Assembly: GCA_003550305.1 (NCBI GenBank)
Contig: QKYT01000354.1
Coordinates: forward strand, 24,844-61,114
Length of the DNA: 36,271 nt
Reading direction: 5' to 3'
From: Glomus cerebriforme
Lineage: Eukaryota; Glomeromycota; Glomeromycetes; Glomerales; Glomeraceae
Under the pieces are notes generated by a model, which searched no databases, was not told the origin of the DNA, and saw nothing but the letters and a program-made list of their open reading frames with translations. Below are positions 20,461 to 30,094 of this stretch, in pieces. How positions within the stretch are numbered: the first letter of the stretch is position 1; the number at the start of each line of letters is the position of its first letter. The translations under genes and the position numbers were made by a program.

Positions 20461-20695
20461 TATACCAGTTGAAATTAAATAACGATTTAAATTAATTGAC
20501 CTGAAAAACTGCGCCACAATAAATTAAGGGAAAGAACCAGGAAAACAAGCCGATATTTAAATGGTTTTTTTTTTAAGACGCAGCAGTAGACTTAGCTGAA
20601 ATCCAGTTAAAAATCTCAAACAATAAAAAATATGCAATATTATGCTGTGTCGCGTCACCAACTTCCCAATTAATAATTTGACTTCATTATAACAG

Positions 20696-21990
20696 CTGCG
20701 CCTCGAAGAGTGTGGTACCGATAGGCTGAGGATATCAGTGGATGGTGAGACATCACAAACAGTTCATTATTATGCCTTTCAAGACTTTAGTAATTTCACC
20801 GAGATTGCTTCTGGAGAAGCCTCTTTGGTTTATACTGCATATTTGACAAATACATCAAAAATTGTAATTAAAAAATTCAAAAGTCTCACAAAAGAAGAAG
20901 TCATTAACGAGGTGCGTGTTACTTTGTTTATATAATTTTCGATATTGTATTTATATAAATTATATATTGTTTTTTTTCCAGATTTATTTAACGAGCAAGG
21001 TTAACCTTTATCCAAATATAATTTTATTTTATGGAGTTACGAAATTAAAAGATAAAATGAAAAATTATTTAGTGAATTTACAATACTTGAGTGTTTTGTT
21101 TACATGTTTTATTATTCTTTAGACGATATAAATTATTCGCTTGTTCTTGAATATGCAGATGGCGGAACATTAAAAGATTATCTAAGAGACCGTACTATAA
21201 CTTTTGATCGGGAAAGCAAATTAAAGTTTGCTAAAGAAATCACAAATGCAATTCGGTGGTTACATGAAAAGGAAATTGTACATGGAGATCTTGTAAGTAT
21301 AATTTATAAATTTTGTAATTTATTTATGTAATATAATTAACACATTCCTTTTTAGCATCCCAAAAACATCTTGGTACATCAGCATACAATAAAGTTGGCG
21401 GATTTTGGACGTTCATGTCTACAAAAATCAGATTGTGCATATGGTGTAATACCTTATATGGATCCCATATTGTTTAATAATGGGAGTCATTTAACCAAAA
21501 AATCTGACATATATAGTTTAGGAGTATTGTTTTGGGAATTAACAAGTCGTTTATCACCTTTCAATTTTGAAACAAGTGACGACCATGGTTCTATTATGTT
21601 GAAAATTCTTAATGGTAAGAGAGAAAATCATATTCGAGGCACAAATGAGAAGTTCATTGCGCTTTATGAAAGTAAGTATAAAAATTTATTCTATATTTCT
21701 TTCCTTGTATTATTTTTTTATCACAGGATCTAATTAATAATATTTAAATAGAATGTTGGCAACAAGAACCAGATGAAAGACCAGATATTCATCAAGTATT
21801 TCATGTAATTTCAGGACTTAAGAGCATTGATTCTATTGATTCCGAAAATAATAGTGCATCCAATAATTTTACTTCCAGTAATGTTGTTCTGCAACTAAAA
21901 AAAGTTGAACCCACAGGAAAATTAGAAAATGAAGATTTCGACTTGTCAAATTGTGATAGAGATTGTGACTTGTCAAAAATATTAGATTAA
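20696..21990 (+). CDS. Protein kinase (Rhizophagus-type, TKL-like), 5' end not found, one damaged splice donor
   Basis: Exons 20696-20911, 20982-21051, 21123-21292, 21356-21671 and 21752-21990 give 336 residues in one consistent frame. Visible parts: a degenerate glycine loop (EIASGEASLVYTAY), the ATP-site lysine in IVIKKF, the helix-C glutamate in EVINE, hinge LVLEYADGGTL, catalytic loop IVHGDLHPKNILV, metal-binding DFG in LADFGRSC, GVIPYMDP in place of APE, and CWQQEPDERPD at the end of the C-lobe. A Ser/Asn-rich tail of about 60 residues follows. Exon 1 begins after a TAACAG acceptor and has no methionine, so an upstream exon is missing or unseen. Intron 2 (21052-21122, 71 nt) must start with AT instead of GT to keep the frame. 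Every alternative donor gives a stop or a 17-32 nt intron. Other introns are ordinary GT-AG. It may be a recently broken copy or carry a sequencing error. Confidence 0.7.
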
Positions 21991-22870
21991 TTTTATTTTA
22001 TTTTATATTATTATTGGAGAAACAAAATGATTTTGCTTTGAAATTTGCGATATTTACGTTTATCTTTATTTTTTTTTTATCTTTCATGTTTCTTTCTCTT
22101 TTTAAATAGAACGCTTTTTCTTTTTCATTTCGTTTATTTATTTCTATAATAAATAAAGCCAGATTTCTTTACCACTTCTTTACCGCATATTAAAAATTTT
22201 CTAAGTTGTATATTATTTATCGTATATATCATCTAAAAGCAATAATAAATTATTGTTGTAGCCCATCCATGTCCCAAATCAAACTTGGGAAAATAAAACA
22301 TTTTAAAATTTACTAGCTTGGTTTGGGATGTGGTTAAATTTCGGATTGTTGATTTGAGGTATCGCAAGTCACATGATTACAACGCGATTTTAAGTATACT
22401 GATGGACTTCCGACAGAAGATTATTTTAAATTATTGCAATAATAAATTGATAAAAATAATTGAACTTGGTGTGTCTTACTAAAATAATAAGTTTCGTGCA
22501 TTCGATTTCAGTATAATAATTTTTCGGAGGTAGATTATTGGTCTACAGTTAAGTCGACCCAATTAACGGATAATAACAAGAGTATAATATCTTACACGGG
22601 TTATTTCTATATAAATCTAAGTCGACTTAACAACACACTATCTGCAGCGAATTTTATTTAAAATAGAACATAACAATATTTGCATAAACTTCGTTGTTTT
22701 TTACTTTTAAACTATCTAAAGAACCCGGAGAGATAATTACGCAATAATTGATGGCGCACCTTTACTAACCTCGGTAATTTTATTTTCTTTGCTAGCCATG
22801 ATTTTAACGTTCTTTTACATATCACAGATTTTTTTTTTCAGCGTCATCAAAAGTATCAAAAGTATGAAGA
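21991..22870. other. AT-rich spacer with one inverted pair
   Basis: No gene seen. GTTAAGTCGAC (22548-22558) and GTCGACTTAAC (22621-22631) are perfect 11-bp inverted arms 62 bp apart, possibly ends of a tiny inverted-repeat element. Confidence 0.4.
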
Positions 22871-24006
22871 ATTTAAATTGATTTTTTACGCGAATAATTG
22901 GGGAATTTCCAGACATTATATAATCACTAATGTTGATTGATTGATCGAAATATATATATTTTTTTATTTTTTATTAACGCATCAAGTCAATGTACCATAC
23001 CAAAAAATCTTTTCCCAATGAAATTTGTTTGATTACATATTTAAAAAAATTCTATTCATATAATCAACTCTTTCGATTATTGCATAATATATTTGTAACA
23101 TCTGAGGCGTAACTTGCCAAAAGATAACTTATTTGTGTATTGATACACACTTTAAATATAATAATGAAGAAAAATTGAAAAATTTTTTCTTTATTCCATT
23201 AATTCTCTATGAACAATTATCATTTTTACAAAGACCAATTTCTTTCTATTTTTGAATCTTATCATTTGGAATATTGCTTTTATTTCACTTGTGATTGCAT
23301 TGCACTATATGTTGATGAATAAGGATTTATATGATGCACTTCTTAACACATTATTTCAGGGACCATCAAAAATAAACTACTACCGTTACTAGATGATGTA
23401 TTATACAACACGATCACTTGGGTGATTCCATTGATAGTTTCTTTTTCTTATGATGATTTGTTGGCCATTAAGTTATTTGCATGTAATTTTTAAATGGAAA
23501 ACAGTTGACCTTTGTAATAAGCTTTTTTGATATTATTTTTTGAATCATCAACATTACAACTAGACATGCTTTTTATTCACTTATTATACTTTGTCATTGA
23601 TATATTTAAAATTATTTCCGTATTTCTTTTTATGCTCTAAATATTCTACAAACGCTATTGGTTGTATTAATTGGCTAATCAATTTTTACTTTGTTTATAC
23701 CTTTAACAAAAAATGTGCCCTACTTTACTGATAAGGTGCCTGATGAATTTTTGGCTACTTCAACACAATAACTCAAATGGGACTGAGATGGTTACTCGAA
23801 GAAAAATTTAGAGGTGAAGGTAAAGATCAAAAAGAAATAGTTGATGAAAAGTTAGACGAAATGAAATGATCAATAGAAAATACAAATATCAATAGATGAA
23901 ATAGACATATATGAACGAAGTGAAAAGATTAATGATGGATGAGATGAAAAAATCAATGGATGAAATGAAAAGATCAATGATGGACGAAATGAAAAAAAAA
24001 TCATGA
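22871..24006 (+). pseudogene. Wrecked copy of the tandem multi-pass membrane protein family
   Basis: The upstream part (22871-22990) matches that of the intact copies, including TTACGCGAATAATTGG and AATCACTAATGTTGATTGA. The ATG at 23209 keeps the family leader (CTTTATTCCATTAATTCTCT), but a lost A within the first dozen codons shifts the frame. Recognisable blocks follow: the first membrane helix; a segment corresponding to residues 37-53 carrying a stop; a deletion of about 16 codons before IKNKLLPLLDDVLYNTITWV; a large deletion around residues 115-160; the helices near 205-245; and the TDKVPDEFLATST block. The tail still shows the DEMKKSMDEMKRSMMDEMK repeats, ending in TCATGA at 24001-24006. 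About 800 bp remain of about 1,080. Confidence 0.85.
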
Positions 24007-24369
24007 AAATGTGTGCATTTTTTTGCCGGATTTTCTTATTTTCTTTTTGTAATTTTAATGGAATTATTATTTTTAACATAAATTTATCTGTTATTTTTTT
24101 ACCTTTTTAATAAAGGTGTATATGTAAAAATTATGGTTTTTATAGTTTTTATATGCATCATCAACGAGCTCGATTGTTTTGTTTTGATTGGTGTGCATGA
24201 CAAGACCTAATGATGTCTACATCACAAATTAAATTTCCCAATTGAAAAATTATTATTTATGTATTGCTCCCGCCCGAATTTTTTTTAGATCTTTCATGCA
24301 CAATGTTTATGAAAAGAATATTATTAATCTCTTTTTAAAAAAAATTCAGTATATACAAATTTTTATTAT

Positions 24370-25110
24370 TTATAAGGAGAAATTACAATAATCTAGTGTG
24401 AGAGCAGTATATGATTTGATTCATCATAATACTTTATGCACAAAGATTCTGCCTAAAAGATTTTTTTTTAACTTTCCTTATGTTCATTCCCATTTTCTCG
24501 GTAACAGTCTTAACCACCTTCGATCTTTTTCCCAATATCGATAATATTCGAAAAAATGAAAATATGGAGTTAGTAATTAAATTACGTAGACAATAACAAC
24601 TAAAATTTAAGTTTTTTTTTAAAAAAAAAAAAATAATAAATCTTAAAACTTACAGTCAATGATGTTTTTTTTTTGAAATTTGATTAAAGTTTTATTGGAT
24701 CGTGAAATACGCATTTTTCATGGCCGGAATTTGTAGTAATGTCAGTCAGTTACTATTGGGATTATCAAAAATTGTCCAAAAAAGGAAAGATTTACATGAT
24801 TTAGCAATTTGAATCATACGATTTTTGTGATGTTATAAACTCTAATTTCTTTTACCCACGCGCGATTGATTTTTTTTAATTATTGATAGGTACTTTCATT
24901 ACTTCTACGACGTGACTGTTTTCGGATATTTAGAGTAACATTAAACTTACCATTGTCTTTCTACCAGTTTTATACCAGTATGTGGAGCAATTTCTGTAAC
25001 AATTCTCATGAGTGATCGAGTGATTGGTGGATACGTATATAAACTATAGGTTTTTGGTTTTTTTTAGAAAGTATATTTATTTTTTATCATTCATTTTCTA
25101 TAGATCATGT
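24370..25110 (+). repeat. Downstream flank block, copy 1
   Basis: Follows the wrecked gene and matches 30095-31110, which follows the intact gene at 28728. Shared landmarks in order: GGAGAAATTACAA, AAAAGATTTTTTTTTAACTTTCC, TTGATAGGTACTTTCATTAC, TTCTACGACGTGACT, GAATGATCGAG-like text, AAACTATAG and CACATTTCACA-like text. No coding frame is apparent in either copy. Confidence 0.75.
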
Positions 25111-25228
25111 TTCACATTGGCGTGCAACTATTGGCTGATATTTATAAGAGTTTACCAGTAGTCTTTTTCTCATCTGAATATACAACACACCATTTGAAAA
25201 CGGCAATAATTTTGAATAAATTCGATTA

Positions 25229-26340
25229 GCTAAATTTTTAATGACGACTTTTATGAAAAAAAAAAATTTCATCGCTCATAAAAAAATTATTTTTGATCCA
25301 AATAGAAATATCTAAAATCAAAATATTTATATTTAATTTTTTCAATTTTTCTTCCAAATATTAATATTTTACCTAGTTAAAATTTGATTGATTTTATTAA
25401 GGATCACTCATACCGTATGTATTGGCATCCTAGAAATTAATTAGTAAAATAATTTTTACGTATTCTGAATAACATAAATATGTCTTTTATTATTATGTGA
25501 ATAATATTAGATATATAAACCATTTCAGAAGAACAATTATTTGAAAAATAAATTAGATAATTATGTTCAAATAAATTAATTCAGCTAATATAATATGATG
25601 TGAATCAACTGTAACATAATTTTACATTGTTAAGTCAACCCTATTGGAAATTTTTAATATTAATATTTCTTTTGAATAAAATTATAATTATAAAATACAC
25701 TTTTTACTTTATCATGCATGGGCTAGAAGATAAGAAAATTTAATACGCATCTATTTTTAATTTGCTTATATAAAGGGTGCACTGCTACGCCTTTGCGTAT
25801 ATAAAATTTTAAAGTTTTACGACAAAAAATTTTAATTCTTAGTGACTTTTTCATAATTTTATTAGCAGCTTTAATTTTATAAATAATAATAATATAATAA
25901 TGGCTTTAAATAATTAAATTGATTTTTTTACGCAAATAATTGGGATTTCCAGACATTAATCACTAATGTTAATTGATTGAATTAAAATATTTTTTTATTT
26001 TACTGTATATACACATCAGGTATTAAATGTACAGAATAACGCCAAAATTATCGTTTTTGATTAATGCACGTGAAGTTCACTGCATTAATCATCACACATT
26101 AATTGACACTCGTACTGTATAATATTTATTTATATTATGCATTGTTGTGACAAACAGGTCGTCTCAATCAAAAAAGATACATTTCAATTCAAAAATTAAC
26201 CTTTTTAATTCGAGTGTAACAAAAAATGCTACACATATTTATGAAATTCTTGGCATTGTGAAATTTTAAAAATTCTATGATATACTGTACATAAGCAAAT
26301 ATAATTGAATGTAATGATACACTGACACTGACATTTGTTG
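25229..26340 (+). repeat. Upstream block of the membrane-protein gene at 26411
   Basis: Matches the orphan block at 16371-16985 and the block before 28728: GCTAAATTTTTAATGACGAC, TTCTGAATAACATAAATATG, GTAACATAATTTTACATTGT, GGGTGCACTGCTACGCCTTT, then TTACGCAAATAATTGGG and AATCACTAATGTTAATTGA. It probably carries the shared promoter or regulatory region of the family. Confidence 0.75.
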
Positions 26341-26341
26341 C

Positions 26342-26350
26342 CTATAAATA
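26342..26350 (+). promoter_or_regulatory. Probable TATA box of the gene at 26411
   Basis: CTATAAATA ends 61 bases before the ATG. The leader ends in CTTTATCCCACTAATTCGCT directly before the ATG; the paralog at 28728 differs from it at one base and the wreck at 23209 at three, so leader and start context have been conserved through duplication. Confidence 0.5.
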
Positions 26351-26410
26351 TACTGCACAAAAATAAAAAGAAAAAAACTTCATAAATTTTCTTTATCCCA
26401 CTAATTCGCT

Positions 26411-27487
26411 ATGAAGAATTATCTCTTTTTCAAAAGACCAATTTATTTTCTATTATTGAATTTTATCATTTGGAATATTGCTTTTATTCCATTTGTGCCT
26501 GCATCAGTTGCGCCATATGTTGACGAAACTTATTCATCAAAACCAGATTTGTATGATGCACTTCTCAACACATTTTTTCCAATATCATTTGTGATTTTGC
26601 TCAATGCTTCAGGGGAATCAGGATCCATCAAAAATAAACTATTACCATTACTGGATGATGTATTATACAACACAATCACTTGGGTAATTCCCTTGATAGT
26701 TTCATTTTCTTATGGTGATTTGTTGGCCATCAAGATATTTTCAATTGTAAACATGTGTTTACATGTAATTTGTGCTGCAACTGCAATTTATAGATGGGAA
26801 AAAATTGGCACTTGTAAATTTAATGGTTATGTTAGAACTATCTATATGTTCTTGGTAGCTTTTCCAGATATAGCCATTCCAACATTCTGGATTGTCAATA
26901 TTACAACTAGACATACTTTTGATTCAATTAATATGATGTTCCTTATATTATTCGTATTCTTATTAGTTTCTCTTATATCGTTCTTCATCATTAATTTATT
27001 TTATATTAATTATAAACTCGCTTCTGTATTTGTTGTTATATATTTTTATGCTCCAAATATTATACAAACATTATTAATTATATTAAATTGGCCAATCAAT
27101 TTTTACTTTGTCAAAGCCTGTGTATTTATTCTGGTATTATCTTTAACAAGAAATGTATCCTACTTTACTGATAAAGTGCCTAATGAATTTCTGGCTACTT
27201 CAACAACGTTAACTCAAGCGTCACTGAGTATGTATGTTAGAAGTCAATTTAGTAATGAAGATCAAAAAGAAATAATTGATGAAAAGATAGACGAAATGAA
27301 AAGATCAATGGACGAAAATGATAAAAATACAGACGAAATAAAAATATCAATGGACGAAAAAGACAAACATATGGACGAAATGAAAAGATTAATGATGGAT
27401 GAGATGAAAAAATCAATGGACGAAATGAAAAGATCAATGATGGACGAAATGAAAAATTCAATCAATGAAATGAAAAAGAATTCATGA
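26411..27487 (+). CDS. Multi-pass membrane protein with DEMK-repeat cytosolic tail (358 aa), family unknown
   Basis: Single exon, ATG at 26411, TGA at 27485-27487. I do not recognise the family. Hydrophobic segments at about residues 10-30, 52-66, 88-126 (two helices), 142-163, 173-198, 203-225 and 230-245 suggest seven or eight membrane passes. From about residue 283 the protein becomes a hydrophilic, highly charged tail of repeats built on D-E-M-K-R/K-S-M with variants (DENDKN, DEKDKH), ending MKKNS. The tail comes from a 21-24 bp in-frame DNA repeat and should be largely helical. It shares 155 identical bases (26513-26667) with its neighbour at 28728 although the rest of the gene has diverged visibly. 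Conserved family phrases are PYVDETYSSKPDLYDALLNT, IKNKLLPLLDDVLYNT and SYFTDKVP. Function, topology and location are not shown by the sequence. Confidence 0.8.
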   Translation: MKNYLFFKRPIYFLLLNFIIWNIAFIPFVPASVAPYVDETYSSKPDLYDALLNTFFPISFVILLNASGESGSIKNKLLPLLDDVLYNTITWVIPLIVSFSYGDLLAIKIFSIVNMCLHVICAATAIYRWEKIGTCKFNGYVRTIYMFLVAFPDIAIPTFWIVNITTRHTFDSINMMFLILFVFLLVSLISFFIINLFYINYKLASVFVVIYFYAPNIIQTLLIILNWPINFYFVKACVFILVLSLTRNVSYFTDKVPNEFLATSTTLTQASLSMYVRSQFSNEDQKEIIDEKIDEMKRSMDENDKNTDEIKISMDEKDKHMDEMKRLMMDEMKKSMDEMKRSMMDEMKNSINEMKKNS

Positions 27488-27678
27488 AAATGTGTTGAAA
27501 ATTAATATTTTTTTTGTTGGACTTTCTTCTTTCTATTATAAATATTGAGTTTAGTTAAATCGAATCAAGTCATAATTATTTTAGTCAATGTTTTTGAAGC
27601 TATAGTTAATAAGATCCACACAGCAAATCCATCAGTTTTTTGTATCTATGATATTATGAAATTTGCTAAATATTACAA

Positions 27679-27737
27679 TTGGTGACGGTCACCAACTGGC
27701 CAGAATTCTATTCTGTCACTGGTGATCCCCACCAGTG
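27679..27737. other. Cluster of GC-rich palindromes downstream of the first family gene
   Basis: TTGGTGACGGTCACCAA (27679-27695) is a perfect palindrome around one base. CACTGGTG (27717-27724) and CACCAGTG (27730-27737) form an 8-bp hairpin around ATCCC. They lie about 190-250 bases after the stop codon. Could act in RNA 3'-end formation or bind protein; not known. Confidence 0.55.
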
Positions 27738-27914
27738 GTGATGTTACGATTATAATATGATAGTAAATTTCTAGTTTAATGCTAATAATACATCACTGTG
27801 TATTATTTTGTTGAGTTGAAATTGAATTTGATAGTCCTTTTTTGAATTTTTGTAAGCTCAGATTTATAGCAACTTTGCTAGTTAAAAATTGATAATTGAT
27901 TTAATTGATTATAT

Positions 27915-28460
27915 GTACAGTAAGGTCATTCATACCGTATGTGACCTTACTGTAGTTAGTATAAGTAAAATACTGAAAAGCATCCTAAAAATAATTAGTA
28001 AAATAATTTTTACGTATTCTGAATAACGTAAATATACCTTTTATTATTTATAATATTACATTTTGAGAGTACAAAATTTAAAATAAAAGAAAGATTAGAT
28101 TATTTTATCGTTCAAATTAATTAATTAATTCAGCTAATATAATATGATGTGAATCAACTGTAACATAATTTTATATTATTAATCCTAATATTAATATTTC
28201 TTTTGAATAAAATGTATATAATTATAAAAATCGATCAAAATTTTAAACTTTACGATGCAAGAAATTTAACTCTTAGTAACTTTTTCAACTTTTTCATAGT
28301 TTTATTAGCAACTTTATTTTATAAATAATGATAATATAATAATTTTACGCCAAATAATTGGACGATAACGGTTTTTAATCACTAATGTTGATTTATTGAA
28401 TTATATATTTTTTATTATTTGCATCGGGTATTAATGTATAGAATAAAAACCAATTAAAAT
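27915..28460 (+). repeat. Upstream block of the membrane-protein gene at 28728
   Basis: Matches 25397-26020: AAGGTCATTCATACCGTATG, AATTAGTAAAATAATTTTTA, CGTATTCTGAATAACGTAAA, AATATGATGTGAATCAACTG, TAACATAATTTTATATTATT and AATCACTAATGTTGATTTA. The part from 27916 to 27954 is an almost complete inverted repeat, reported separately. Confidence 0.75.
27916..27954. repeat. 39-nt inverted repeat with nested palindrome
   Basis: TACAGTAAGGTCA (27916-27928) and TGACCTTACTGTA (27942-27954) are perfect 13-bp arms. Between them CATACCGTATG is itself a palindrome around one base. The homologous place upstream of 26411 (near 25400) keeps TCATACCGTATGT but not the outer arms. Confidence 0.8.
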
Positions 28461-28727
28461 AAACTTATCTGATGAAACATTATTTGTTTGATTACAACGT
28501 GATACAAATTTAAACTGTCTAGGCCTTTTTAAATATTAAATAATGCCAGCTGGTATTATATAATTCGGCTAATGGCAAATCCCTTCTTAGTTCGGGTTTG
28601 AAATTCTTGGCATTGTGAAACTTATTTATGCACAGTATATTAATGATACATAACATTGGACACGTTGTTGTCTAAATATAATAATAAAAAAGAATAAAAT
28701 TTCTTTTCTTTATCCCACTAATTCACT

Positions 28728-29840
28728 ATGGATAATTGTTGCTTTATCAAAAGACCAATTCCTTTTCTATTCTTGAATTTTATTATTTGGAATATTGCTT
28801 CTATTCCACTTGTGCCTGCATCAATTGCACCATATGTTGACGAAACTTATTCATCAAAACCAGATTTGTATGATGCACTTCTCAACACATTTTTTCCAAT
28901 ATCATTTGTGATTTTGCTCAATGCTTCAGGGGAATCAGGATCCATCAAAAATAAACTATTACCATTACTGGATGATGTATTATATAACACAATCACTTGG
29001 GTGATTCCATTGATAGTTTCTTTTTCTTATGGTGATTTGTTGGCCATCAAGATATTTTCAATTATAAACATGTGTTTGCACGTAATTTGTGCTATAACTG
29101 CAATTTTTAAACGGGAAAAAATTGGATCTTGTAAATTTAATGGTTTATATGTTAGAACTATCTATGGTTTTTTGATATTATTTCCAGTTATAGTCATTCC
29201 AGCATTCTGGATTATCAATATTACAACTAGACATACTTTTGATTCAATTAATATGATGTTTCTTATAATATTCGGGTTCTTGTTAGTTTCTCTTATATTA
29301 TACTTCGTCATTGGTTTATTTTATATTAATCTTAAAATTGCTTCTGCTTTTCTTATTATATTTTTTTATGCTCCAAATATTCTACAAACGTTACTGATTG
29401 CATTATATTGGCCAATCAATTTTTACTTTGTCAAAGCGTGTGTTTTTATACTGGTTCTATCTTTAACAAGAAATGTATCCTACTTTACTGATAAGGTTCC
29501 TGATGAATTTCTGGCTACTTCAACGACAATAACTCAGGCGGTACTGAGAGAGTTTATCAAAGAACAATTTGGAGGCGGAAGTCAAATAGAAATAATTGAT
29601 GAAAAGATAGACGATATAAAAATATCAATAGATAAAAAAGACAATAATATGAATGAAATAAGAAGATTAATGATGGACGAAGTGAAAAATTCAATGATGG
29701 ACGAAGTGAAAAGATCAATGACGGACGAAGTGAAAAGATCAATGATGAACGAAGTGAAAAGATCATTGATAAACGAAGTGAAAAGATCATTGATGGACGA
29801 AGTGAAAAATTCAATCAATGAAATGAAAAAGAATTCATGA
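28728..29840 (+). CDS. Multi-pass membrane protein with octapeptide-repeat tail (370 aa), paralog of the gene at 26411
   Basis: Single exon, ATG at 28728, TGA at 29838-29840, same orientation 1.24 kb after its paralog. The membrane part has the same hydrophobic plan (about residues 9-33, 52-66, 88-126, 143-164, 174-199, 204-226 and 231-246) and is nearly identical at residues 31-111, less so afterwards (for example FKREKIGSCKFNGLYVRT against YRWEKIGTCKFNGYVRT, one residue inserted). The tail contains six clean tandem octapeptides at residues 315-362: MMDEVKNS, MMDEVKRS, MTDEVKRS, MMNEVKRS, LINEVKRS and LMDEVKNS, then INEMKKNS. Valine replaces the methionine of the paralog's D-E-M-K, so each tail has homogenised within its own gene. 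An eight-residue period does not suit a simple heptad coiled coil. Function unknown. Confidence 0.8.
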   Translation: MDNCCFIKRPIPFLFLNFIIWNIASIPLVPASIAPYVDETYSSKPDLYDALLNTFFPISFVILLNASGESGSIKNKLLPLLDDVLYNTITWVIPLIVSFSYGDLLAIKIFSIINMCLHVICAITAIFKREKIGSCKFNGLYVRTIYGFLILFPVIVIPAFWIINITTRHTFDSINMMFLIIFGFLLVSLILYFVIGLFYINLKIASAFLIIFFYAPNILQTLLIALYWPINFYFVKACVFILVLSLTRNVSYFTDKVPDEFLATSTTITQAVLREFIKEQFGGGSQIEIIDEKIDDIKISIDKKDNNMNEIRRLMMDEVKNSMMDEVKRSMTDEVKRSMMNEVKRSLINEVKRSLMDEVKNSINEMKKNS

Positions 29841-29926
29841 AAATGTGTGAAAAAGTAACATTATTTGCTTTTATTATAAATTATTTTGTTTCGATTGGAT
29901 CAGCAAAATCGCTAAGTGTCATCGGG

Positions 29927-29939
29927 GGTGATCATCACC
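29927..29939. other. GC-rich palindrome downstream of the second family gene
   Basis: GGTGATCATCACC lies about 90 bases after the stop codon, in a position comparable to the palindrome cluster after the paralog at 26411. Confidence 0.45.
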
Positions 29940-30094
29940 GCACCAGCATTGAAGTAAAATATTGAGCAGAGTTTTAATTGCATTTTTAACTCTGCCCGAC
30001 ATTCCACAATCACTTGTGATGATACTTAATTCGTGACGTAATTTTTTACGTCATTTCAAATATAAACTTAAAAAAAAATCCAATTTATTATTAA

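Noticed and set aside
27249..27465. Minus-strand open frames over the repeat tail of the 26411 gene (and likewise 29557-29818 and 23870-24079)
   Set aside because: Shadows of the in-frame 24-bp repeats; two antisense frames are open at once because the repeat has no antisense stop codons.
28469..28475. CTGATGA, a possible hammerhead ribozyme core
   Set aside because: No GAAA core at the right distance and no flanking stems; a chance match.
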